Source: Brevibacillus sp. DP1.3A
Lineage (GTDB): Bacteria; Bacillota; Bacilli; Brevibacillales; Brevibacillaceae
NCBI RefSeq assembly: GCF_013284245.2
Contig: NZ_CP085876.1
Coordinates: 5,962,001 to 6,026,000, forward strand
Length of the DNA stretch: 64,000 bases
Direction of reading: 5' to 3'
The notes below the pieces were generated by a model, which did no database searches, was not told the origin of the DNA, and worked only from the letters and a program-made list of their open reading frames with translations. This document shows positions 33,917-42,239 of this stretch, in pieces. The stretch's first letter is position 1, and each line of letters opens with the position of its first letter. The translations under genes and the position numbers were made by a program.

Positions 33917-35332
33917 ATGATCAGCTGGGCTGATGTGAATGAAAAAGACTGGTTTTTTAACGAAGTAATGGAGGCAAGCAATTATTTGATGGCCGACGGA
34001 GAACCGTTCATTCAAGGAATCGCTTACGGCTCCTTTGAAAGCAATGCCCCTTACTTATATGAGGAACAAAAAGGCTCCACTGGGCAAAAGGTATTTACAC
34101 TCACTGCCAAATTGACACCGAGTGCAGATAACCCCGTCTTTGTCTATATTGACGGCACGCAAACCCTTTGCAAAGAACTTCGGCCGAATCAAACAGACCC
34201 GAACAAAACAGATATCGAGCTGTATTACGCCCCTTCTGCCAATTCAGTTGTTGCCTTTTCCAGCTTCGGCAAGCCTGCCTTGGACCGTTTTGGCAAACCG
34301 ATTCCCCCCAATTCCTCTTCCTTTGCTTACCCGAACAAACGCCTCGATAACGGAGACACGTATTTCTACAATCCATTCAGTCGCCAATTCAATGAGTATT
34401 TGTACGCATATGGTCGCTCCTTGAAGCGGATTGATGTGCCTGAAGAAGAATGGAAATCGACACCTGCCCAAGACCTCGCCAAAAAATATATCGGACTCAA
34501 GCAAGACGTCTACATGGTTAGTCCTGCTCCCGGAGCCACGATTTATCTTCCCTACAATCTAAACGGCGTTCAGTTGCGTTTCATCTACAACAGCTACGAA
34601 AACGGCGCTCTGTTTATGCGAGGCGGATATTTTTCGGTGAAAAGCCCTGGCGTATGGAGAAACGACCGCTTCTTTCCCAACGCCTACATCAATCGGGCAG
34701 AGGCTTTTCTGCTTATTGACCGGCTTCGGCGCTCTTTTTACCAACGCTTTACAGATTCACAACCTCCTACACAGCGGTTGGATGAATCCCATACGGCATA
34801 CGATGGGCAACGTGTTTTTCGTCTGAACGGTACCTATCCCGCGGGTAAAAAGCTGCTTGCCGTCAAAGTGGATGGAAAAGTGGTGAGCAGTTCCGACTAT
34901 CAAGAATTTGATGATCATACGATACTGTTCAACATGTCTCTTGAGGCAGGTAAAAACGTTCATTTCTTCTATGTCAAAGAGACAAGCACCCGCTTTGAAG
35001 ATGTCGGGCGCGAGAAATATATGTACAACAGCAACACCGGGGAAAAGATCGCATTAAACGGTGGAATGACAGGCAGCAAGCCTTCATGGTGGGCACCATC
35101 CGTCCTCTCTATGGAAGACGAGCGGTTTGGCAACGGAGATTACTTGATCGAAGGAATTGCGATCAACAATTTCGTCGATGGAGCGGCTGTCGTCAACCAT
35201 ATGTACGAGGTATCGTCATCCAACGCAGAAGAGAAAGAAAAATGGTTCATGCCTTACTCGCTACTCACCCGGGCACAGGCCGTCTCTTTTTTGAATCGCT
35301 TTCGAAAATGGTCCCTGGAACGGTTTAAATAG
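33917..35332 (+). CDS. Tail-tip protein with split SLH-like segments
   Basis: The 471-residue protein starts MISWADVNEKDWFFNEVMEA; the ATG at 33917 fits the AGGAGG spacing better than in-frame GTG/ATG at 33908/33911. The beginning looks like the first half of an SLH repeat. NAYINRAEAFLLIDRLRRSF near 255-280 and LLTRAQAVSFLNRFRKW at the C-terminus look like second halves, with beta-rich inserts between. RFEDVGREKYMYN and WWAPSVL form another partial repeat. It probably arose from an SLH protein recruited to the tail, like its neighbour. Confidence 0.6.
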   Translation: MISWADVNEKDWFFNEVMEASNYLMADGEPFIQGIAYGSFESNAPYLYEEQKGSTGQKVFTLTAKLTPSADNPVFVYIDGTQTLCKELRPNQTDPNKTDIELYYAPSANSVVAFSSFGKPALDRFGKPIPPNSSSFAYPNKRLDNGDTYFYNPFSRQFNEYLYAYGRSLKRIDVPEEEWKSTPAQDLAKKYIGLKQDVYMVSPAPGATIYLPYNLNGVQLRFIYNSYENGALFMRGGYFSVKSPGVWRNDRFFPNAYINRAEAFLLIDRLRRSFYQRFTDSQPPTQRLDESHTAYDGQRVFRLNGTYPAGKKLLAVKVDGKVVSSSDYQEFDDHTILFNMSLEAGKNVHFFYVKETSTRFEDVGREKYMYNSNTGEKIALNGGMTGSKPSWWAPSVLSMEDERFGNGDYLIEGIAINNFVDGAAVVNHMYEVSSSNAEEKEKWFMPYSLLTRAQAVSFLNRFRKWSLERFK

Positions 35333-35343
35333 GAGGTGCTTTC

Positions 35344-38300
35344 ATGCAATCGATGTCCAATGAGCTGCGCAGAATTCTCTCCGAAAGACTCAAACTCGGA
35401 GAATTAAAAAAACCCGCTTGCCGCGTCGAGGTCGATCGACTCGTCTTCGTGCCAGGCCGTACCGAAGAACTCGATTTCATTATGAGTGATCCTCGGGAAG
35501 AGAAAACGCTGACCCGGACCATCATTCAAGATGGCTCAGGAGAGGGTGGCACTGCTCCATCCAAGATTTCTTTTGTCTTTCCGGTGGAAGGCAAAAGCAT
35601 CCGAGATATTACCGCCTATATGGGCGACAATCGCAACCACCGAGGAATCGATATCGCTTGTCCGGTCGGTACGCCTATCAAAGCTACCTGGGCTGGCAAA
35701 GTAAAAAAAGTGACCGTATCTGAAAAATATACGAGCTTTGGCTTTCGCGTAGAAATTCAGCATGCGGATGGCATGTGGACCCGTTACGCCCATATGAGCG
35801 AAATCCACGTCAAAACAGGGGATTATGTCACGCAAGGCACTATTATTGGAAAAAGCGGCAATACAGGAGACGTCCGCTCTGCCGGCGTTACGAACATGGG
35901 CACCTATGACGATCCCAATTCCCCCCGCTCCAAAGGAAGAGGAGCTCATCTGCACTTTGAAGTCTGGAATGGAGATGCCGTCATCGATCCGTTTCCTTAT
36001 ATGAATGGCTCGAAGCATCTGTTCGCTGCCTCTTCCAATAACGGCGCAGGAGTCACTACCGATGCCACCTATGTTGGAACGCCAGGAGCAACTCTTTTTG
36101 ACGAACGGTTTACCAATAATACGTGGCACACAAAATCTGTCTACAAAGTAGACGAGCTGACCAAAAAGCTATCCATGATCGAGAGAAGCACAACGGAGCA
36201 TAGCAACCTCACCTTTACCTTTGACCCCAAAGGGTACAAGACCGTCTTCCCATCCCCTACCGTTACGACAGGTATGAATCTCAAGCTGACCTCCGTTCAC
36301 CCCGGCATTTTTAGCATGGGGTTCTCCACCAACTTCGGTGAAGGTACCGGCGAGCTGCGCGTTTTTTTCAATGGAAAAATGCAAATCAAGGTCAACAAAT
36401 TCTCTGGGACAGAAAACGTAGAGATTCGTGATATCCCCTTTCCCAATGGCGAAATGGAAATCCGTATCGAGCTGTTTTGGAATGGAAAACAAGTCAATCG
36501 CTTTTCCCTCCAGTACATTCAGATCAAGGAATTGCAAGGGCGACCCGATCTGTACGGAAACAAAGACAAAGTCGATCCGACGGTACAGCAGGAGTTTTTT
36601 GAGGAACGGGAAATTACGAGCACCTTCATGCCTGGTCAGCCGCGAAAAGTATCGCTCCAGGTCGGAAAGTTCGTTTATATGGACACCCTTACCCTCGACA
36701 ATATTAACCACATCGAAATGGACGACCAATATGAAATGGATTCATGTGAGGCACGCATCACAATCTCGAACCCTGGCGGCTACTACAGCCCGGACTATAA
36801 TCCGTTTTACTTTCCGGAAACCTACAAGGAAACGCCTTGGTCTTATTTTGTGAATGGATTCCATGTTGGTGTTCTCTCCGAAAATACTCCTGTCCGGATC
36901 TACATGGGTTATGGTCTGAATTTGATGCGTGTGTTTACTGGTCTGATCGACAAGCTCGATTTGAATGGCGAGGAATCGACCATGACCATTTACTGCCGCG
37001 ATATGTACAAGAAAATTTTGAACAAGGTCATTACCGAAGACAAGCAGTATCCTCCAGACGTCGGGCATTCTGCCGCACATGATACCAACGTTTTTTCCTC
37101 GATGTCTCGTCGGGACAAAATCATCTCGATAGCCAAAAAGCAAGCCAAGCAGCAGGGCCCAGAGCTCGATTATAAATTTCTGCTAGCCATTGCGGAGCAC
37201 GAAACCAAAATGGGGACGCTGGGGAAAGGGCTTCCTCCAGGAGACTTCATTCTCGGGTATGGATGCTATACCGGAGAAAAATGTGACCCGCAATACCAAG
37301 GGCTCGAACGACAGCTCTATCGTGGAGCCGTTCGCTATCGGGAAGCTATGGCGAGCAAAGGGTGGCGCTTCCAGTCTGTCGACGACGTTAAATATTTTTG
37401 GCAAGGAGGCGACAAGGGCGCTTATCAATGGGCGAGCGATACGAACTGGTATAACAGCGTGTGGCAAATCTACCAAAAATTCCGCTCAAGCACGGAGTTT
37501 GATTCGATTCAAGAGTGGGAGGGTGCCCCAGCTGTTCCGACAGAGCCTGCTGCGAAAGCGGCCTATCTCAAATCAGCTATCGTCCAGGACTTGATCGCCC
37601 ATGCAGGAATGTATGGCTGGCGCAGCAATCCGCAAGACATTTTCTACCCCTATGCCATTGTACAAGAGACGAGCTATACCCACGTGACGCAGGCGACAGG
37701 CAAAGTTTTCAAAGCTGTACCGGATAAAGAAGGCGAATTCGTTGAAGTCGATCCCGAATCCATTTTGACCCCAAAAGGTTGGAAAAATCCTTTTATTGAG
37801 CCGCCCGGACGCAAATTCGAATCGTATCAATACAAAGTCGGAGAAGCCATCGCGGAAATCATGAAAGAGACGCCATTCCGTTCCTATTGTGACCGCTACG
37901 GTACGTATCGCCTGGAAGAGATTGATATGAATCGGCCGATTGTGGCTACTTATACCGAGCATGACAATTTGATCACGATTCATAAGACCATCGATTTTTC
38001 ACGTGGCAAAAGCCATCTTGTCATTTTGGATGAAGAAAATAAGGTCGGTCATTTCGTAGACACAGAGATTTTGATGGAGCTGAAGGGCGAGGTACGTACA
38101 GGCGTTAGATCCGTTCCTTATGCCAAAACAGACGAGCTGAAGAGGGTGGCTGCCCAGCGAACGTTTTTTGATTTGAAACGGTTGTGCCGTACGCTTCAAA
38201 TTTCCATCCCCGGTAACCCTACCCTAGATGTCCTCGATCGTATTTACATTATCGACTCCAATACAACCACCCGCGAAGCGTATACCATCAAAGGAATCCG

Positions 38301-38379
38301 CACGATGTTTGATGCGCAGAACGGCTATATGCAAATCCTCGATTTATTTTGGAGCAACAACGAGGGGGCGATTGTGTAA
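35344..38379 (+). CDS. Tail-associated lysin (Tal-like) with M23 peptidase and lysozyme-like domains
   Basis: The 1011-residue protein holds an M23 endopeptidase at about 80-220: NHRGIDIACPVGTPI with zinc His and Asp, then GRGAHLHFEVW with the HxH pair. A beta-rich middle follows. A glucosaminidase/lysozyme-like stretch lies at about 575-710 (DYKFLLAIAEHETKMGTLG with the likely acid Glu, then KYFWQGGDKGAYQWASD). The C-terminal part resembles tail-hub proteins (CDRYGTYRLEEIDM). Dual wall-cutting activity at the tail tip is known for siphovirus Tal proteins; here it would open the target's peptidoglycan. Confidence 0.82.
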   Translation: MQSMSNELRRILSERLKLGELKKPACRVEVDRLVFVPGRTEELDFIMSDPREEKTLTRTIIQDGSGEGGTAPSKISFVFPVEGKSIRDITAYMGDNRNHRGIDIACPVGTPIKATWAGKVKKVTVSEKYTSFGFRVEIQHADGMWTRYAHMSEIHVKTGDYVTQGTIIGKSGNTGDVRSAGVTNMGTYDDPNSPRSKGRGAHLHFEVWNGDAVIDPFPYMNGSKHLFAASSNNGAGVTTDATYVGTPGATLFDERFTNNTWHTKSVYKVDELTKKLSMIERSTTEHSNLTFTFDPKGYKTVFPSPTVTTGMNLKLTSVHPGIFSMGFSTNFGEGTGELRVFFNGKMQIKVNKFSGTENVEIRDIPFPNGEMEIRIELFWNGKQVNRFSLQYIQIKELQGRPDLYGNKDKVDPTVQQEFFEEREITSTFMPGQPRKVSLQVGKFVYMDTLTLDNINHIEMDDQYEMDSCEARITISNPGGYYSPDYNPFYFPETYKETPWSYFVNGFHVGVLSENTPVRIYMGYGLNLMRVFTGLIDKLDLNGEESTMTIYCRDMYKKILNKVITEDKQYPPDVGHSAAHDTNVFSSMSRRDKIISIAKKQAKQQGPELDYKFLLAIAEHETKMGTLGKGLPPGDFILGYGCYTGEKCDPQYQGLERQLYRGAVRYREAMASKGWRFQSVDDVKYFWQGGDKGAYQWASDTNWYNSVWQIYQKFRSSTEFDSIQEWEGAPAVPTEPAAKAAYLKSAIVQDLIAHAGMYGWRSNPQDIFYPYAIVQETSYTHVTQATGKVFKAVPDKEGEFVEVDPESILTPKGWKNPFIEPPGRKFESYQYKVGEAIAEIMKETPFRSYCDRYGTYRLEEIDMNRPIVATYTEHDNLITIHKTIDFSRGKSHLVILDEENKVGHFVDTEILMELKGEVRTGVRSVPYAKTDELKRVAAQRTFFDLKRLCRTLQISIPGNPTLDVLDRIYIIDSNTTTREAYTIKGIRTMFDAQNGYMQILDLFWSNNEGAIV

Positions 38380-38798
38380 TGGCCGGAATTGCGAATGATT
38401 ATTTGATTTACCCGATCCTCGATCTGATCCGTGATGAAGTCCACCGTACCACGAAAGTCATGGCAGACCCGTTCGCAGAGGAACCCTCTGTACGTCTGGT
38501 CCGGGAGCATCCCCTCGATCCCGAAAAGGTCACGGGTGCCAAGCTGTTTTACGAGTCTGGCTACATGCTGGACATTTCCCTCACGTTTGGCTCTACAGAC
38601 ACTACCACCTTCCCGCTTGAAGTCGATCAGCTCCATCCAGATTGGGAGTACTATTCTCTTTGGCGCTTGACCTCGGTTACCGCTGCGGGCTACGCACCTG
38701 ACGGAAAAACGGTAGGATCTTACCTGATCCGTCTACTCTATGATACGAGGGGCCTCTTAACTGGCACCGATGTCCTTCGTATAGAGAAAGAGAGGTGA
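38379..38798 (+). CDS. Unidentified tail protein
   Basis: The 139-residue protein begins MAGIANDYLIYPILDLIRDE. Its ATG overlaps the lysin stop as TAATG, implying coupled translation. Composition is soluble and beta-rich (SGYMLDISLTFGSTDTT). I recognise no family. Its last third contains an internal copy of the element motif at 38729-38743. Confidence 0.65.
   Translation: MAGIANDYLIYPILDLIRDEVHRTTKVMADPFAEEPSVRLVREHPLDPEKVTGAKLFYESGYMLDISLTFGSTDTTTFPLEVDQLHPDWEYYSLWRLTSVTAAGYAPDGKTVGSYLIRLLYDTRGLLTGTDVLRIEKER
38729..38743 (+). promoter_or_regulatory. Element motif inside a coding sequence
   Basis: CCGTCTACTCTATGA lies within the preceding gene, 62 bases before the GTG at 38805. It has the same CC-start as the copy at 28088. 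It may be a chance match or an internal promoter for the fibre-side genes. Confidence 0.35.
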
Positions 38799-38804
38799 GT
38801 ACAA

Positions 38805-39224
38805 GTGGGCTTCTCCGTTGTTTATTCGGGCGGGGGCGTAATCGACAAGATACGAGAGCTCCCCTACCCGCACTTTTCCAAATTTACTGAGCCCTTCATT
38901 CGCGGACGCATGCTTGATGTGACCGCGTCCAAGCAAGTCTTTTCCGATACCTATGCCCTTCCCTATCCGACAGAATTTTTATCCGTGGCGTTTGCTACCA
39001 ATAACTACTGTGTCGGCGATTACTGGGAGCTGAGTCTGGATGGCGTGAAGGTCTGTGAAACGATTTATACCAAAGAACTCCCGGAGTCCGTCTCGATGGG
39101 AAACAGCTTTGGGATCGTCTACCCGTTGAAGCCAAATGCGCAGGTCCGCTTTGACTTCCACAACATTACAGGTACGGAAAAGAAAGTTTGGTACAATGTG
39201 AAATTTTTACGCAAGAAACTGTAA
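38805..39224 (+). CDS. Unidentified tail protein
   Basis: The 139-residue protein has a GTG start after GAGAGGTGA. The sequence is beta-rich (RGRMLDVTASKQVFSDTYAL, RFDFHNITG) and has no signal or membrane segment. It resembles small baseplate or fibre-adaptor proteins in size and position only. It is followed after 13 bases by the first long fibre-like gene. Confidence 0.65.
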   Translation: MGFSVVYSGGGVIDKIRELPYPHFSKFTEPFIRGRMLDVTASKQVFSDTYALPYPTEFLSVAFATNNYCVGDYWELSLDGVKVCETIYTKELPESVSMGNSFGIVYPLKPNAQVRFDFHNITGTEKKVWYNVKFLRKKL

Positions 39225-39237
39225 AGGAGGCGTATGG

Positions 39238-41046
39238 ATGCCTAGTAAACAAGTAGCTTGGATCGAGGGCGAGGTCACAGCCGATTTGCTCATCAACAAG
39301 CTGGCTGATGAAATCGTCAACGCCAAAATCCCGGATACTAAGAACCGATGGGAAAAGGTGTTTGAAGTCAAGGAAGACAAGTGGGTTACGTTTAAGAAGA
39401 CGACTGTTGTGGATACACAAGGGACGTACAAGCATACGGATGGGAAGACTTATCCGGTTTATGTGTTGCCGGATTTGAGGGAGTTGAGATCCTCGTACTC
39501 TGATATTCCTCTCGTTGATGAAGATGGTTATGTCCATGAAACTCTCGGTACTAGCAATACGAAATCAGGTAAAAAAATCCAGGTAAAAGAATTTGCCTAC
39601 AAAGATACTGAAGGTAACGACATTACCCTTTCTGTGCCAGGGCTACTGGTGGTTAATATCGATGATGCTGATCCTTCAAACATCGTCGGTAAGAAATCCT
39701 ATGTACTGCTTCAAGGTAAATACGAGCTTGATGGGGTTACTTTTACACCCGGTGTCGAATGGAACGAGTACAAGATCATGACACAAATGCCTTCCGATTG
39801 GAACGACCTACTTTCAAAAACGAAATGGACTACCTATTATTCGGGAGGTTACACCACCTACGTTAGTGCCCCACTATACAAATTCGGAATGGTCAAATAC
39901 ATTGCCAACCCCGTCCATCACTACGACCGCACTGTCGTCCTAAAAGCCGTTCCTGACGTACCTTCGGGCCAAACGCCTACCGATTATTTCGTCATGCTGA
40001 AGCATCCCATCCAGCAATACAACTACTTGGATGTGTCGTACGGCAAAGGCTTCACAGGCAAAAATCCGGTTGGAAGCTCTGCTGATACCTACGTGCTCGC
40101 CTGCGATAAAAGTACCGTCGTTCCTGGTAAAGTCCCAGTCGTCCTCGACCAAAAACAAGCCGAGCTTCAATACAACAAATGGAACAATTCTGATGATACC
40201 GACAAATACACTCCACCTCACGAAGCATGGGCACTCGATTACGATGACAAGGTCGAAATCAAAAGCCCTTCCTCCCACTTTTTCTACGGCGCCGATTCTG
40301 TCGTCTCTTGGGTACCAAACAAGAAGCGTCGCCCAGACTACTGGGTCGAATACAACCTCTCCGTCAGCAATGATCGTGTAGCAATCGTAATTGAGGGTGA
40401 CCCTTCGCCTGATATGGATGCTTACTACAGCAGCTTTGCTTATATCGGAAAAACCATTCCTTTTGCTGACTATGACCACAAAGGCAATTTTGGAATTACA
40501 GTCGGCATGGGTGATTTGACAAAGGAAAAATCAGGCTTCCTTCCAGCCGACATCAAGCAGGATACCAATCCTAACTACTCGGGCTGGGGACGCTATACCT
40601 CCAACGGCATGTACTCCTTCTCCATGCTGCAAACCCGTAGCTCCGTCTACTTCCAAGCGTACTACCCTGCCTTCATTACCCAGCTCCCCAAATACGATGG
40701 CGTGGGCACAATCCCTCCTGAGCTGTCCAAAATGGTACTCGAAGCAAATGGCTTCCAAAGCTCGAAATGGACGAAGAAATATCATGCATCTCCGATCTAT
40801 CTGGTACACCAGTTCGAAGGTTATCGTGGTTACCTCGACAGTGTCGTAGCAATCGAGGACCATAATCTGATCAACAAGGACGAGCTCGTTGTAGATACAG
40901 AGGAACCAAAAGATCCGAAGAACCCCGCTGCCGGAACTTGGACAGAGGTATACAAGTTCTTCCGAATCAATACCCCTGTCAACTTCTTCAAGTACTCCCC
41001 CAACCCTACTGATTGCACCATCGCCATCTTAAAAGAAGTATATTAA
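39238..41046 (+). CDS. Fibre-like tail protein, long paralogue
   Basis: The 602-residue protein has an N-terminal helix (ADLLINKLADEIVNAK), a unique middle region and a C-terminal half of about 230 residues. That half is clearly related to the next gene: shared YPAFITQ, then (K/R)YHxSPIYxVHxx(E/D)GYRG and the ending LKEV. It starts at ATG with AAAGGAGG. No enzyme motif is seen. The two genes look like a tandem duplication in which this copy gained the middle region, or the other lost it. A structural or receptor-binding role is inferred from context. Confidence 0.68.
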   Translation: MPSKQVAWIEGEVTADLLINKLADEIVNAKIPDTKNRWEKVFEVKEDKWVTFKKTTVVDTQGTYKHTDGKTYPVYVLPDLRELRSSYSDIPLVDEDGYVHETLGTSNTKSGKKIQVKEFAYKDTEGNDITLSVPGLLVVNIDDADPSNIVGKKSYVLLQGKYELDGVTFTPGVEWNEYKIMTQMPSDWNDLLSKTKWTTYYSGGYTTYVSAPLYKFGMVKYIANPVHHYDRTVVLKAVPDVPSGQTPTDYFVMLKHPIQQYNYLDVSYGKGFTGKNPVGSSADTYVLACDKSTVVPGKVPVVLDQKQAELQYNKWNNSDDTDKYTPPHEAWALDYDDKVEIKSPSSHFFYGADSVVSWVPNKKRRPDYWVEYNLSVSNDRVAIVIEGDPSPDMDAYYSSFAYIGKTIPFADYDHKGNFGITVGMGDLTKEKSGFLPADIKQDTNPNYSGWGRYTSNGMYSFSMLQTRSSVYFQAYYPAFITQLPKYDGVGTIPPELSKMVLEANGFQSSKWTKKYHASPIYLVHQFEGYRGYLDSVVAIEDHNLINKDELVVDTEEPKDPKNPAAGTWTEVYKFFRINTPVNFFKYSPNPTDCTIAILKEVY

Positions 41047-41060
41047 AGGAGGATTTTCAC

Positions 41061-42149
41061 ATGGCTAATTTTAAATACATTGAAAAAATCACCACTTCTA
41101 AAGAGCTCCTGGATACCATTAAATCTGAAATCGAACAAATCACTAACTATCCGCATAATGCAACTGCTGGTGAAACACAGGAGAAATCGACCTGGACGGT
41201 CATGACTGATCTCACCAAAAAAGATTCCGCTTCTGGCAAAACCTCCGAGCTAGTCTTAAAGGGTAGCTCCAGCATTAACAACGTTTCCAAAGAGTTTTAT
41301 GTCAAATTCGTCAATCCAGGCTTCACCAACCCGAAGGAACATAGCTCCTTGACAGCACAAGTATTGGAAGGATACAACCCGACAGCTAAAACCTTCGCAA
41401 CAGAAGGACATCCAGTCAATTTCGAATGGGCTGACGAGAAATTCGTCGTGAATGGCAAACCGACAGATCGTACGATTGATAAACCTGTCTACCTGTACAT
41501 GAACGTGATGAACAATCGCCTTTCTCTGGTTGCCGTTGGCGATCCGGCTGTTCACTTTGAAGATTATCGCAAGAGCTTCTTGTACGTAGGCGCACTTAAG
41601 CCGTTCAAGTACAACATGGATGATGTGGTTGGAAACATCATGCTGACAGCCGGAGCTGTCGCTGCTGAGCCTACTGTTCCAAATGCTCCGCACGATTACG
41701 GGCAATACACCTCTTTTGGCAACAACACCTTGCAAATGCTGGCGACAAAATCTGGAATTCGCTTCCAAAAGCACTACCCTGCCTTCATTACCCAAGCTCC
41801 ACAGCCGGGCAAGGCATATTCCGATAGCAAGCTCGGTGACACCGGACTTCTTCTGGAGCCACAAGGCTTTAACGCATCTGCTTGGACACGCCGTTACCAT
41901 TTGAGCCCGATTTATGTCGTGCACGGATATGATGGATACCGCGGCAGCTTGGATGCATGCATTGCTGTTTCGAAAAACAACATTCTCCACTTGGATGAAT
42001 TGATCATTGATGTCGATCCGAGCGACACGACTAAGAAACACAAGCAGGAAGTATACCGCTATTTCGACCACAATACCGAGCAAAATTTCATGAACTACTC
42101 CGCCAACGTAAAAATGGGAGTCGCGTTCCTGAAGGAAGTTCGCTACTAA
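41061..42149 (+). CDS. Fibre-like tail protein, short paralogue
   Basis: The 362-residue protein starts MANFKYIEKITTSKELLDTI after AAAGGAGGA. An earlier in-frame Met lies inside the previous gene and is rejected. It begins with a short helix and continues as beta-rich sequence whose C-terminal half matches the gene before it. A strong terminator follows, so this pair may be made at a different level from the fibres downstream. Confidence 0.68.
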   Translation: MANFKYIEKITTSKELLDTIKSEIEQITNYPHNATAGETQEKSTWTVMTDLTKKDSASGKTSELVLKGSSSINNVSKEFYVKFVNPGFTNPKEHSSLTAQVLEGYNPTAKTFATEGHPVNFEWADEKFVVNGKPTDRTIDKPVYLYMNVMNNRLSLVAVGDPAVHFEDYRKSFLYVGALKPFKYNMDDVVGNIMLTAGAVAAEPTVPNAPHDYGQYTSFGNNTLQMLATKSGIRFQKHYPAFITQAPQPGKAYSDSKLGDTGLLLEPQGFNASAWTRRYHLSPIYVVHGYDGYRGSLDACIAVSKNNILHLDELIIDVDPSDTTKKHKQEVYRYFDHNTEQNFMNYSANVKMGVAFLKEVRY

Positions 42150-42181
42150 AAGAAGTCCCTCTAAAACCGTATAGCTAGCAA

Positions 42182-42225
42182 AAGGGGGAAACTAGAACAC
42201 ATATCTGGTCTTCCCCCTTCTTTTT
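42182..42225 (+). terminator. Terminator after the paralogous pair
   Basis: AAGGGGGAAACTAGA pairs with TCTGGTCTTCCCCCTT (one or two imperfect pairs), followed by CTTTTT. It divides the tail operon in two. No copy of the element motif is found after it, so readthrough is probably required. Confidence 0.8.
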
Positions 42226-42239
42226 GGGAGGTGAACTAT

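Noticed and set aside
41256..42083. Minus-strand open frame of 275 codons
   Set aside because: Shadow of the fibre paralogue at 41061; no ribosome site.
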